From: Gammaproteobacteria bacterium
GTDB taxonomy: Bacteria > Pseudomonadota > Gammaproteobacteria > UBA6429 > Thiohalophilaceae
NCBI GenBank assembly: GCA_029880425.1
Contig: JAOUOK010000037.1
Coordinates: 1 to 9,325 of the forward strand
Reading direction: 5' to 3'
DNA: 9,325 bases
The notes below the pieces were generated by a model that was given only the letters and a program-made list of their open reading frames with translations, was not told the DNA's origin and did not search any database. Position numbers and translations under genes: made by a program. Position 1 is the stretch's first letter, and every line of letters begins with the position of its first letter. Below, piece by piece: positions 1-7,124 of the stretch.

Positions 1-146
1 ATTAGTATTACTATTAAATAATATTTACTTACGATAAGTGTGTATTGAATTATACCGCATGGCGGTGGATCTTGAAATAAACTAATCTTCAATAATAGCA
101 TGTTTAGAAAACGACTAATTTTTAAACCAATAACCTTAGGCTTTGT
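1..146 (+). promoter_or_regulatory. Leader region upstream of the sdh operon
   Basis: No gene is visible here; this AT-rich stretch should hold the sdhC promoter. A weak sigma-70 candidate is TTGAAA at 72-77 (5 of 6 to consensus) with TAGCAT at 96-101 (4 of 6), spacer 18, which would give a leader of about 40 bases. The sdhC Shine-Dalgarno is probably TTAGG at 136-140, six bases before the ATG. A short GC-rich inverted repeat, ACCGC-ATG-GCGGT, lies at 54-66, and an AT-rich odd palindrome TAGTA-T-TACTA at 3-13. Either could be an operator or the remains of an upstream terminator; I cannot tell which. Confidence 0.4.
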
Positions 147-530
147 ATGAAAAGTATAGATAAACGGCCAAAGTATTTAAATTTATTTAAAATTCGATTA
201 CCGATAACAGGTATTGCTTCGATTTACCATCGTATAAGTGGTTTAATTTTATTTCTTTCAATCCCGTTTAGTATATATCTTCTGCAACTTTCCTTATCCA
301 GTGAAGCAGGTTTTAAACAAGCATTAACCGTTTTTTCTTTACCCTGGGTTAAACTGATTTTAGTTCTTTTTTTATGGTCGTTCGTACATCATTTATTTGC
401 CGGTTTTCGTTTTTTATTAATTGATCAAAATATAGGTGTATCCCTGGCTAATGCTCGTATGTCGGCACGATTTGTTGTTTTTGCTGCACTTGTTGTGACC
501 CTGATAATTAGCGGGGTATGGATACTATGA
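147..530 (+). CDS. sdhC: Succinate dehydrogenase cytochrome b556 subunit SdhC
   Basis: This is the larger haem-binding membrane anchor of complex II, which passes electrons from succinate oxidation to ubiquinone in the inner membrane. The protein has 127 residues (E. coli SdhC 129). The N-terminal family signature is clear: RP at 7-8, IRLP at 16-19, then SIYHRISG at 25-32. Ser25 and Arg29 align with the E. coli quinone-site Ser27 and Arg31. His82, in the stretch HHLFAG, aligns with haem ligand His84. Three membrane helices fit roughly residues 30-50, 63-90 and 106-127. The ATG follows a TTAGG Shine-Dalgarno by six bases. It is the first gene of the operon, and its stop overlaps the likely sdhD start (ATGA, 527-530). 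Confidence 0.96.
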   Translation: MKSIDKRPKYLNLFKIRLPITGIASIYHRISGLILFLSIPFSIYLLQLSLSSEAGFKQALTVFSLPWVKLILVLFLWSFVHHLFAGFRFLLIDQNIGVSLANARMSARFVVFAALVVTLIISGVWIL

Positions 531-868
531 GTTTACAAGCACAAGGTATGCGTACCTGGTTACTACAAAGATTAACTGCTATTTATATTGCAATTTATTT
601 CTTATCATTAATTGTGTGGTGTATTTTTAATTCTCCGGTTACCTATAACAGTTGGTATACTCTTATTTCTCAGCCTGTTGTTCTTGTCTTAACGATATTA
701 TTTTACCTTTCAGTTTTAATTCATGCCTGGGTTGGTATGCGTGATATATTAGTTGATTACGCTAAACCAACTAGCGTGCGTTTTGTTTTGTTAACAGGGC
801 TCGCTTTTGCACTAACAGCAATGGCAACGTGGCTGTTACTTATTGTTATTGGTCTGGTAAAAGTATGA
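527..868 (+). CDS. sdhD: Succinate dehydrogenase membrane anchor subunit SdhD
   Basis: This is the smaller membrane anchor of complex II, pairing with SdhC to bind haem b and ubiquinone. From the ATG at 527 it has 113 residues (E. coli 115). The signature HAWVGM-x5-DY is present: His66 matches haem ligand His71, and Asp77-Tyr78 match Asp82-Tyr83 of the quinone site. Three hydrophobic helices are visible. An in-frame ATG at 518 would add three residues. I prefer 527 because GGGG at 513-516 then lies about ten bases upstream, and because the start overlaps the sdhC stop as ATGA, the same joint seen between sdhD and sdhA. The choice of start is not certain; the identity is. Confidence 0.94.
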   Translation: MSLQAQGMRTWLLQRLTAIYIAIYFLSLIVWCIFNSPVTYNSWYTLISQPVVLVLTILFYLSVLIHAWVGMRDILVDYAKPTSVRFVLLTGLAFALTAMATWLLLIVIGLVKV

Positions 869-2646
869 GCATAGAAAATTTAGAACGTCGTCGTTTTGAT
901 ACGCTGGTTATAGGTGCTGGTGGTGGTGGCTTGCGTTCAGCATTACAGCTTGCAGAAGATGATGCACATGTAGCGGTAGTTTCAAAAGTATTTCCTACCC
1001 GCTCTCATACAGTCGCAGCACAAGGCGGCATGAATGCCGCACTCGCCAATGTTTTACCTGATAACTGGCACTGGCATATGTACGATACGGTCAAAGGCAG
1101 CGATTACCTCGGTGATCAGGATGCGATCGAATACATGTGTCGGGCAGCATCACATCTGGTGTATGAACTGGAACACCAGGGTGTACCGTTTAGCCGTATG
1201 GATAGCGGAAAAATCTATCAACGTCCATTTGGTGGCCAAAGTCAAAATTTTGGTGGTGAACAGGCTGCACGTACCTGTGCAGCTGCAGACAGAACAGGGC
1301 ATGCTATTTTACATACCCTGTATCAACAAAATATCCGGGCAAAAACCCATTTCTTTGATGAATACTTTGCGGTTGACCTGGTTAAAGATAAAGATGGCTT
1401 TATTCTTGGTGCCCTGGTGCTTGAGATAGAAACGGGTCAGCCGTTATTGATTGAAGCAAAAACCACGCTGTTGGCAACCGGTGGAGCAGGGCAACTTTTC
1501 CGAACCAATACCAATGCACATATTAATACCGGTGATGGTTTAGCCATGGCCTTGCGTGCAGGTATTCCTTTGCAGGATATGGAGTTCTTTCAGTTTCATC
1601 CTACCGGCATCGCGGGCAAAGGTATGTTAATAACTGAAGGTGCACGCGGTGAAGGGGGCTACCTGGTTAATAAAGATGGCGAACGTTTTATGGAGCGTTA
1701 CGCACCGCATGCAAAAGATTTAGCCAGTCGTGATGTTGTGAGTCGTGCTATTGCTACCGAGGTAAGAGAAGGTCGGGGTTGTGGTCGAAATGCTGATCAC
1801 GTGATGTTAAAGCTCGATCATCTTGGCAGGGATGTTTTATATACACGTTTGCCGGGTATCTGTGATATGTCTAAGACCTTTTTGCATATCGATCCGGCAG
1901 AAGAACCTATCCCGGTTTTTCCAACCGCGCATTATACGATGGGAGGAATTCCAACTAACCGCTTTGGACAGGTTGTTGTTCCGGTTGATCAGGGTGAAGA
2001 ATCAATTCCCGGTTTATATGCCGTAGGTGAATGTGCCTGTGTCTCTGTACATGGTGCAAATCGTCTGGGTGGTAATTCACTTTTAGATATTGTTGTCTTT
2101 GGTCGTGCTGCCGGTAATGACATTAAAAAATATTTAAAAAACAATCGTCATCATCGACAAATTGATGATGAAAGCCTTGAGCAGGCACTGACACATTTGC
2201 AGCGCTGGGATAAAGGAAAAGATTTAGGTGATGGTAGTGAAACGGTAAGTGGCTTACGCGCAGAGTTACAGAAAACTATGGAAGATTATTGCAGTGTATT
2301 CAGAACAGAAGATGTATTAAAAGAAGGCCTGGATAAAGTGTTAGCGCTTGAAAACAGAATGAAGAATGTTCGCATCTCTGATTATAGTAAAGTGTTTAAT
2401 ACTGCAAGAATCGAAGCATTAGAATTGGAAAACCTGGTAGATCTTGCCGTAGCCACGGTTAAATCTGCACTGGAACGCCAGGAAAGCCGCGGTGCACACT
2501 CACGTATTGATTATCCTGAGCGGGATGATGTGAGTTGGTTAAAACATAGTCTATATTATAAAGATGGTCATCGCATGGACTATAAACCCGTGACCTTAAA
2601 ACCGGTATCCGTCGAAAGCTTTCCACCTAAACCACGCGTGTACTAA
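865..2646 (+). CDS. sdhA: Succinate dehydrogenase flavoprotein subunit SdhA
   Basis: This is the catalytic subunit of complex II, oxidising succinate to fumarate with covalently bound FAD on the cytoplasmic face of the membrane. It has 593 residues (E. coli 588). The N-terminal dinucleotide fold has GAGGGG at 17-22. The motif SHTVAAQGG at 47-55 carries His48, the covalent flavin attachment residue (E. coli His45). Active-site residues are all present: His245 in FHPTG, Arg289 in SRDVV (the proton-shuttle arginine, E. coli Arg286), His356 in AHYTMGG and Arg400 in HGANRLGG. The frame is open back to 829, but that start lies well inside sdhD. The ATG at 865 overlaps the sdhD stop as ATGA and gives the normal N-terminus. 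Homologous to NadB encoded at 4077-5675. Confidence 0.98.
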   Translation: MSIENLERRRFDTLVIGAGGGGLRSALQLAEDDAHVAVVSKVFPTRSHTVAAQGGMNAALANVLPDNWHWHMYDTVKGSDYLGDQDAIEYMCRAASHLVYELEHQGVPFSRMDSGKIYQRPFGGQSQNFGGEQAARTCAAADRTGHAILHTLYQQNIRAKTHFFDEYFAVDLVKDKDGFILGALVLEIETGQPLLIEAKTTLLATGGAGQLFRTNTNAHINTGDGLAMALRAGIPLQDMEFFQFHPTGIAGKGMLITEGARGEGGYLVNKDGERFMERYAPHAKDLASRDVVSRAIATEVREGRGCGRNADHVMLKLDHLGRDVLYTRLPGICDMSKTFLHIDPAEEPIPVFPTAHYTMGGIPTNRFGQVVVPVDQGEESIPGLYAVGECACVSVHGANRLGGNSLLDIVVFGRAAGNDIKKYLKNNRHHRQIDDESLEQALTHLQRWDKGKDLGDGSETVSGLRAELQKTMEDYCSVFRTEDVLKEGLDKVLALENRMKNVRISDYSKVFNTARIEALELENLVDLAVATVKSALERQESRGAHSRIDYPERDDVSWLKHSLYYKDGHRMDYKPVTLKPVSVESFPPKPRVY

Positions 2647-2657
2647 CAGGTTATATG

Positions 2658-3353
2658 ATGCGATTTAAAATATACCGCTACAACCCTGAAAAAGATCAAA
2701 AGCCCTATATGCAGGACTTTGTTATTGATAATGTCACCGATGATATGATGTTGCGTGATGCCTTGTTAATCATTAAGGCACAGGATGAGACTTTTACCTT
2801 CCGGCATTCTTGTGGGGAGGGGGTGTGTGGCTCCGATGCTGTGAACATTAATGGTACTAATGGACTGGCCTGTAAAATACGCTGCTCTGAATTAAAACAA
2901 CCGATCGAGGTTCGTCCTGTTCCAAGTATGCCGGTCATTCGGGATCTCGTGGTCGACATGGAACAGTTTTATCACCATTACCGGGCAGTTAAACCTTATC
3001 TTACTGTAACCGATCCTGTCCCCGAGGTTGAGTTCAGGCAGACACCTGAACAGCGAGAAAAACTGGATGGGTTATACGAATGTATTTTATGTGGTTGTTG
3101 CACGACATCTTGTCCTTCTTTCTGGTGGAACCCTGATAAGTTTCGTGGGCCGGCCGCTTTATTACAGGCGTATCGATTCCTGGCCGATAGTCGTGACCAG
3201 GCAACAGCTGAACGCTTACAGGAACTTGATGGGCCGTACCGAATGTTTCGTTGTCACTCGATAATGAATTGTGTCAATGTTTGTCCAAAAGGGTTAAATC
3301 CAACTGAAGCAATTCATAGTATTAAAAAATTAATGGTTAAGGACCTGGTTTAA
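2658..3353 (+). CDS. sdhB: Succinate dehydrogenase iron-sulfur subunit SdhB
   Basis: This subunit carries electrons from the SdhA flavin through three iron-sulfur clusters to the quinone site. It has 231 residues (E. coli 238). The [2Fe-2S] ligands are Cys52, Cys57, Asp60 and Cys72 in the order C-x4-C-x2-D-x11-C; the aspartate in the third position is also found in E. coli SdhB. The C-terminal ferredoxin domain has CILCGCC followed by TSCPSFWW, then FRCHSIMNCVNVCPKGLNP, which together bind the [4Fe-4S] and [3Fe-4S] clusters. Two ATGs stand side by side at 2655 and 2658. I chose 2658 because AACAGG at 2645-2650 is then seven bases away; 2655 would add one methionine. It follows sdhA after 11 bases. 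Confidence 0.97.
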   Translation: MRFKIYRYNPEKDQKPYMQDFVIDNVTDDMMLRDALLIIKAQDETFTFRHSCGEGVCGSDAVNINGTNGLACKIRCSELKQPIEVRPVPSMPVIRDLVVDMEQFYHHYRAVKPYLTVTDPVPEVEFRQTPEQREKLDGLYECILCGCCTTSCPSFWWNPDKFRGPAALLQAYRFLADSRDQATAERLQELDGPYRMFRCHSIMNCVNVCPKGLNPTEAIHSIKKLMVKDLV

Positions 3354-3356
3354 TCG

Positions 3357-3626
3357 ATGTTATTTACAGGTAACCTGGAACATGAAGAAGCCCGGCTACA
3401 CTGGCAGTGTCGACGGGGCATGCTTGAGCTGGATTTAATGTTGCAATCATTTGTAGAAAAACGCTATTCAGATTTACCTTTAAAAACAAAAAAAGCGTTT
3501 CACCAATTATTGAAATGCCAGGATCAAATATTACTGGATTATTTAATGGGACAAGATGTCCCTGGCGATAAGGATATTGCAGATGTTGCAAAACAAGTAC
3601 GAGATGCCGCTGGACCTGAAAATTAA
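3357..3626 (+). CDS. sdhE: FAD assembly factor SdhE
   Basis: SdhE is a small cytoplasmic protein that promotes covalent attachment of FAD to SdhA (and to fumarate reductase FrdA where present). The product has 89 residues (E. coli 88). The family hallmark RGxxE is at 20-24 within CRRGMLELD, preceded by the conserved ARLHWQC stretch. The rest is the expected all-helical fold with a C-terminal FHQLL-C-D segment and a dipeptide DY-LM near 61-64. It begins three bases after sdhB, so the factor is made with its client. The nearest purine-rich site, AAGGA at 3339-3343, is 13 bases upstream, rather far, so translation may be coupled to sdhB. The 3' end overlaps ygfX. Confidence 0.93.
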   Translation: MLFTGNLEHEEARLHWQCRRGMLELDLMLQSFVEKRYSDLPLKTKKAFHQLLKCQDQILLDYLMGQDVPGDKDIADVAKQVRDAAGPEN

Positions 3627-4053
3627 AGAATCAAAGCTAATAAATTTTTACATGGTTATGGTCTTTGTCCTTGCTGCGGTCAGTATTTTTATTTCTTCCC
3701 TTAATTTAATTCTGCAACTGGTGTTTCTTACTTCTTTAATAATCGTAACTGTCCTTTTCTTTAAAAAGCATCAGTACAATAATATAACCCGTTTACTTTT
3801 AAGTAATGATAATAATTGGAAAATAGAAGTTAATAATAAAGTTCTTTTGAATGTAGAACTGGATGGGGAATGCATCGTAACGTATTACCTTACCTGGTTG
3901 AACTTTAAAGTAAGTAATGATTTTGGCAGAAAAAAATTGTTTCATCTTTTACTTATGCCGGATTCACTAGATAAAGATGAATTAAGGCAATTAAGAGTAC
4001 GGTTACGGTTATTAGATAATTTAGGCAAGAACGGAGTTGACGAGGTAGTTTGA
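3604..4053 (+). CDS. ygfX: YgfX family small inner-membrane protein
   Basis: The product has 149 residues from the ATG at 3604. Two closely spaced hydrophobic helices (about 13-31 and 35-53) are followed by a soluble C-terminal part. Near the end, MPDSLDKDELRQLRVRLRLL at 118-137 closely resembles the conserved tail of E. coli YgfX (a D-x-L-x4-F/L-R-x-LRVRLR pattern). Position directly after sdhE is also typical of ygfX. In E. coli it has been described as an inhibitor of cell division proteins (name CptA), but its true role is unsettled. The frame is open back to an ATG at 3556, which would overlap sdhE by 71 bases; the ATG at 3604 overlaps by 23 and gives an N-terminus (MPLDLKIKESK) more like the family. 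No good Shine-Dalgarno supports either start, so coupling to sdhE is likely. The body is divergent, so the identification rests on the tail, helices and context. Confidence 0.8.
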   Translation: MPLDLKIKESKLINFYMVMVFVLAAVSIFISSLNLILQLVFLTSLIIVTVLFFKKHQYNNITRLLLSNDNNWKIEVNNKVLLNVELDGECIVTYYLTWLNFKVSNDFGRKKLFHLLLMPDSLDKDELRQLRVRLRLLDNLGKNGVDEVV

Positions 4054-4076
4054 AATATAAATACCTAGTTGTTAAT
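4054..4076. other. Convergent gap between ygfX and nadB, no terminator seen
   Basis: Only 23 AT-rich bases separate the stop of ygfX from the stop of nadB on the other strand. I find no stem-loop followed by a T-run on either strand here or in the adjoining coding ends. Confidence 0.6.
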
Positions 4077-5675
4077 TTATTTATGTGTATATCCCCGTGG
4101 TCTGAGCACTGTATTTTCCGGATGCTCTTTTAATTGTGGATGATTGAGTGTGTAGTGCAGGCCACGACTTTCTTTTCGATCGATAGCCGACTGAATAATT
4201 AAATCGGCAACAACAGCAAGGTTACGTAACTCTAATAAATCACTGGTTACCCGGAAGTTACCATAATATTCATCAATTTCTTTGAGTAATAAGTTAACCC
4301 GGCTTTTCGCTCGACGCAGGCGTTTATCAGTTCTCACTATACCAACATAATCCCACATAAAGCGACGTAACTCAGCCCAGTTATGGGTTACCACCACTTC
4401 TTCATCAGAGTCAGTTACCCGGCTTTCATCCCAGAGCGGTAGCTCGATATTATTTGCACCGGGCTTAGCTTGTTTTAAAATATGTTTACTTACTGCCTGG
4501 GCAAAGACCAGGCATTCGAGTATTGAATTACTCGCCATTCGGTTTGCCCCGTGGAGCCCGGTGAAAGCCGTTTCACCAATCGCATAGAGCTGCTTTACAT
4601 CGGTGAGACCATTAATATCAGTAATTACACCACCACAGGTATAATGTGCCGCAGGTACAACTGGTATAGGTTCTTTAGTGATATCAATGCCAAATTCCAG
4701 GCATTTTTGATAAATGGTCGGGAACATGCGAATAATAAACTTTGCGGGTTTATGGCTGATATCCAGGTAAACACATTCTGTCCCTAAGCGTTTCATTTCA
4801 TGATCGATAGCACGTGCAACGATATCACGTGGAGCAAGTTCAGCACGCTTATCAAATTTTTTCATAAACGGGGTGCCATCAGGTAAACGTAAAATACCGC
4901 CTTCACCACGTACCGCTTCGGTAATCAGGAAAGATTTCGCATCGGGGTGATAAAGACAGGTCGGGTGGAACTGGTTGAATTCCATATTGGCCACCCGGCA
5001 GCCTGCACGCCAGGCCATGGCAATGCCGTCGCCAGTTGATGTATCGGGATTGGTTGTATAAAGGTACACCTTACTTGCGCCACCGGTAGCAAGAATCGTG
5101 TGTTTCGCATGAAAGACTTCTACCCGGTTAAATTTTCTATCAAGAATGTAGGCACCAAGACAGGCATTATTGTCACCATGTCCAATTTTTGTCGAGGTAA
5201 TGAGATCAATCGCGTTATGATGTTCGTAAATTTCAATATTGGGGTGGGTACGTACCCGGTGTTCCAGTGTGGTTTCAATCGCCCGGCCACTGGCATCCTG
5301 GGCATGAATAATTCTTCGCTGGCTGTGTCCACCTTCCCGGGTGAGGTGATACTCCTTGTTATTACTGGTACGGGTAAATTCGATACCTTGCTCGATTAAC
5401 CATTCAATATTTTCAGCGCCGTGTTCGACTGTGAAGCGGACAACCTCTTCATTACACAGGTTTGCACCGGCAGCGAGTGTATCCTGAACGTGGGACTTGA
5501 TACTGTCTTTGGGGTCAAGTACTGCGGCAACACCACCCTGGGCATACAGTGTTGAACCTTCTCTTAAAATACCCTTTGAAATCAATGATATATGATGAGT
5601 GTCTGCCATGCGTAGGGCAAGGCTTAAACCTGCTGCGCCACCACCAATAATCAGGATATCTGTATTATGTTGCAT
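4077..5675 (-). CDS. nadB: L-aspartate oxidase NadB
   Basis: NadB oxidises L-aspartate to iminoaspartate, which NadA condenses with dihydroxyacetone phosphate to give quinolinate in de novo NAD synthesis. The product has 532 residues (E. coli 540). The FAD-binding fold starts with IIGGGAAG at 9-16. The position of the SdhA covalent histidine is not histidine here ([10 protein letters not shown] at 39-48), as expected for non-covalent FAD. Residues known from E. coli NadB are found at a constant offset of seven: Glu114 (121), His237 (244), Arg283 (290), His344 (351) and Arg379 (386). Further family motifs are [15 protein letters not shown] and [15 protein letters not shown]. The C-terminal helical domain ends in the typical SRGLHY-N-P and LRPRGY. 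The gene is divergent from rpoE, a long-conserved arrangement in Gammaproteobacteria. The start is the ATG at 5675, with only a weak ribosome site (GAGAA). Confidence 0.97.
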   Translation of the reverse strand: MQHNTDILIIGGGAAGLSLALRMADTHHISLISKGILREGSTLYAQGGVAAVLDPKDSIKSHVQDTLAAGANLCNEEVVRFTVEHGAENIEWLIEQGIEFTRTSNNKEYHLTREGGHSQRRIIHAQDASGRAIETTLEHRVRTHPNIEIYEHHNAIDLITSTKIGHGDNNACLGAYILDRKFNRVEVFHAKHTILATGGASKVYLYTTNPDTSTGDGIAMAWRAGCRVANMEFNQFHPTCLYHPDAKSFLITEAVRGEGGILRLPDGTPFMKKFDKRAELAPRDIVARAIDHEMKRLGTECVYLDISHKPAKFIIRMFPTIYQKCLEFGIDITKEPIPVVPAAHYTCGGVITDINGLTDVKQLYAIGETAFTGLHGANRMASNSILECLVFAQAVSKHILKQAKPGANNIELPLWDESRVTDSDEEVVVTHNWAELRRFMWDYVGIVRTDKRLRRAKSRVNLLLKEIDEYYGNFRVTSDLLELRNLAVVADLIIQSAIDRKESRGLHYTLNHPQLKEHPENTVLRPRGYTHK

Positions 5676-5833
5676 GAAAAATACGATTCTCTATATCGTT
5701 ATATTGAAAGGTGTTAAAGTGATGGTGTATTTTGATTTTACTGAATAAAACACGAAAAAAACAATATAAATACAGATACAGTAAAGAATTTTTATAGTGA
5801 CGTTGCGTTTAAGAAGAAAATCTTCGTTTACTA

Positions 5834-5861
5834 TGAACTCTATCCCGCTTTTAATGTCTAC
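5834..5861 (+). promoter_or_regulatory. Candidate sigma-E-type autoregulatory promoter of rpoE
   Basis: TGAACTC at 5834-5840 matches five of seven bases of the sigma-E/AlgU -35 consensus GGAACTT. After exactly 16 bases comes TCTAC at 5857-5861, resembling the -10 consensus TCTGA/TCTAA. Spacing is ideal. Transcription would start near 5868 and give a leader of about 45 bases. RpoE and AlgU are known to activate their own operons, which makes the site plausible; it was found by eye only. Confidence 0.45.
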
Positions 5862-5876
5862 TTTGATGTTCGGGAA

Positions 5877-5895
5877 TCTTTAAAGTATTTAAAGA
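5877..5895 (+). repeat. Perfect 8-bp inverted repeat in the rpoE leader
   Basis: TCTTTAAA (5877-5884), a three-base centre GTA, then TTTAAAGA (5888-5895) form a perfect inverted repeat. It ends two bases before the rpoE Shine-Dalgarno TAAGGA (5897-5902), which is nine bases from the ATG. In RNA it would fold into a weak AT-rich hairpin beside the ribosome site; in DNA it could be an operator. The repeat is seen directly, its function is inference. Confidence 0.5.
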
Positions 5896-5911
5896 CTAAG
5901 GAACAACCCGA

Positions 5912-6493
5912 ATGGGTGAAAGAAATATTGATCAGGCGCTGGTTGAGCGCGTTCAAAAAGGTGATAAAAAAGCATTCGATATCCTGGTGTTAAAATACCA
6001 GCAACGTGTAATGAATATTTTATCCCGCTTTGTCCGCGATCCCTATGAAGTACAGGACCTGGCACAGGAAACATTTATCAAAGCTTATCGCGCATTGGCC
6101 ACTTTTCGAGGCGATAGTGCTTTTTATACCTGGGTTTACCGTATTGCGATTAATACGGCGAAGAATTTTCTCGTTGCCCAGGGAAGACGTCCACCTCGTG
6201 ATGATGTTGAGGCGTCAGAAGCTGAACAGTTTTCAGGGTCAGAAGGTTTACATGAACAGGCTTCACCTGAAAGAGTTTTACTTAAGGACGAAATTGCAGA
6301 AGTTGTTCTCAGAACGATTGATGAATTGCCCGATGATTTAAAAATGGCAATAACACTAAGGGAAATTGAAGGTTTAAGTTACGATGAAATAGCAGAAACC
6401 ATGTCATGTCCAATAGGGACTGTCAGGTCTCGCATATTTAGGGCACGTGAAGCAGTCGATGAAAAACTTAAACCTTTACTGGATGAAAATTAA
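5912..6493 (+). CDS. rpoE: Extracytoplasmic-function sigma factor RpoE (AlgU/AlgT type)
   Basis: This sigma factor directs RNA polymerase to envelope-stress promoters. It has 193 residues, the same length as Pseudomonas AlgU, and most of region 2 reads almost identically: GDKKAFDILVLKYQ at 17-30, DLAQETFIKAYRAL at 49-62, FRGDSAFYTWVYRIAINTAKN at 65-85 (-10 recognition). Region 4 starts near LPDDLKMAITLRE at 139 and carries the helix-turn-helix with GLSYDEIAETM and GTVRSRIFRARE, which contacts the -35 element. Between them is an acidic linker (about 95-125). A strong Shine-Dalgarno, TAAGGA at 5897-5902, precedes the ATG by nine bases. It is followed 37 bases later by its anti-sigma factor. It is expected to be held at the membrane by RseA and to activate its own operon. 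Confidence 0.97.
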   Translation: MGERNIDQALVERVQKGDKKAFDILVLKYQQRVMNILSRFVRDPYEVQDLAQETFIKAYRALATFRGDSAFYTWVYRIAINTAKNFLVAQGRRPPRDDVEASEAEQFSGSEGLHEQASPERVLLKDEIAEVVLRTIDELPDDLKMAITLREIEGLSYDEIAETMSCPIGTVRSRIFRAREAVDEKLKPLLDEN

Positions 6494-6530
6494 TACTCGT
6501 ATCTAAAGTTTGACTTAAGAGATTTACATT

Positions 6531-7124
6531 ATGAAAGACACAACTGACAAGCTCTCTACCTTAATGGATGGTGAACTTCGTGACCCTGATAAATTGTTGG
6601 ATAAACTCGCTAATGATGAAGAAATGCAGCAAACGTGGCAACGATATCATTTAGTGCGTGATGCAATGAAAGGGCAGTTATCAGAATTTCCTGCTTTAGA
6701 TGTTTCGGCTGCTGTTCGTGAATCATTAAAATCGGAGCCAGTTATTCTGACACCCATCTGGAAACGGTTAAACCCGCGTTTTGTCATGAAACAGGCGGCC
6801 GGTTTAGCTGTTGCAGCAGCGGTAGGTACCATTGCGGTTTTAAGTGTACAACAAGCTCAAATTACTACACCTGAGAGCGGTGCGATTGCGCAGGTAAATC
6901 AGCAGCCTGTTAAATCACAATTAGCCTCTACAGGTCAAATTAGACAGGTGAGTTTCACCACGCGTGAAAAACTTGATGTCGCGGTGGAATCCAAGCTTAG
7001 TGGTTACCTTGTTAATCATAATGAGTTTTCAAACTCGGTACGTGTTAGTGGTGTAATGCCTTATACCCGTATCGTTGGTTATGTTCCTGCAGCCCCATCA
7101 AAACAGGTTAATAATGATAAATAA
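6531..7124 (+). CDS. rseA: Anti-sigma-E factor RseA (MucA-like)
   Basis: This single-pass inner-membrane protein binds RpoE and keeps it inactive until regulated proteolysis by DegS/AlgW and then RseP. It has 197 residues (Pseudomonas MucA 194). The cytoplasmic sigma-binding domain shows LSTLMDGEL at 8-16 and WQRYHLVRDAMKG at 36-48. One membrane helix lies at about 89-106 (AAGLAVAAAVGTIAVLSV). The periplasmic part from 107 has a low-complexity linker, then a conserved C-terminal block (YLVNHNEFSNSV, GVMPYTRIVGY), the region that in this family interacts with RseB/MucB. A purine-rich AAGAGA at 6517-6522 serves as ribosome site. The 3' end overlaps rseB by 11 bases. Confidence 0.94.
   Translation: MKDTTDKLSTLMDGELRDPDKLLDKLANDEEMQQTWQRYHLVRDAMKGQLSEFPALDVSAAVRESLKSEPVILTPIWKRLNPRFVMKQAAGLAVAAAVGTIAVLSVQQAQITTPESGAIAQVNQQPVKSQLASTGQIRQVSFTTREKLDVAVESKLSGYLVNHNEFSNSVRVSGVMPYTRIVGYVPAAPSKQVNNDK

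Larger units (their letters stand above)
5676..5911. promoter_or_regulatory. Divergent nadB/rpoE control region
   Basis: This 236-base AT-rich stretch must hold the promoters for nadB (leftward) and rpoE (rightward). For rpoE I see a candidate sigma-E-type promoter at 5834-5861 and an inverted repeat at 5877-5895, listed separately. A sigma-70 -10-like TATAGT lies at 5793-5798 facing rpoE, but without a good -35. For nadB no convincing promoter stands out; the best on the reverse strand is TTTAAC with TATAGA at a 17-base spacing, a poor match. A small hairpin GAAGA-AAA-TCTTC lies at 5813-5825. No gene of normal size is present. Confidence 0.7.

Noticed and set aside
54..66. ACCGC-ATG-GCGGT repeat as a terminator of an upstream gene
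   Set aside because: The stem is only five pairs and no T-run follows; kept only as a possible operator in the sdh leader.
829..864. Longer N-terminus for SdhA from an ATG at 829
   Set aside because: It lies inside sdhD, has no family resemblance, and the ATG at 865 overlaps the sdhD stop in the usual ATGA manner.
1034..1429. A 131-codon open frame inside sdhA in another frame
   Set aside because: Shadow of a strongly conserved gene; its translation shows no recognisable motif.
5100..5399. A 99-codon open frame opposite nadB
   Set aside because: Lies entirely within the conserved FAD-binding part of nadB, with no ribosome site or family features that I can see.
5722..5748. Eight-codon open frame in the nadB/rpoE gap
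   Set aside because: Frames this short arise by chance in AT-rich DNA and nothing else supports it.
5813..5825. GAAGA-AAA-TCTTC hairpin as terminator or attenuator before rpoE
   Set aside because: Short, AT-rich stem without a following T-run, and upstream of the candidate start of transcription.
7075..7113. Longer N-terminus for RseB from an ATG at 7075
   Set aside because: It would put 13 polar residues before the signal peptide; the ATG at 7114 has a well-spaced ribosome site and a proper signal sequence.
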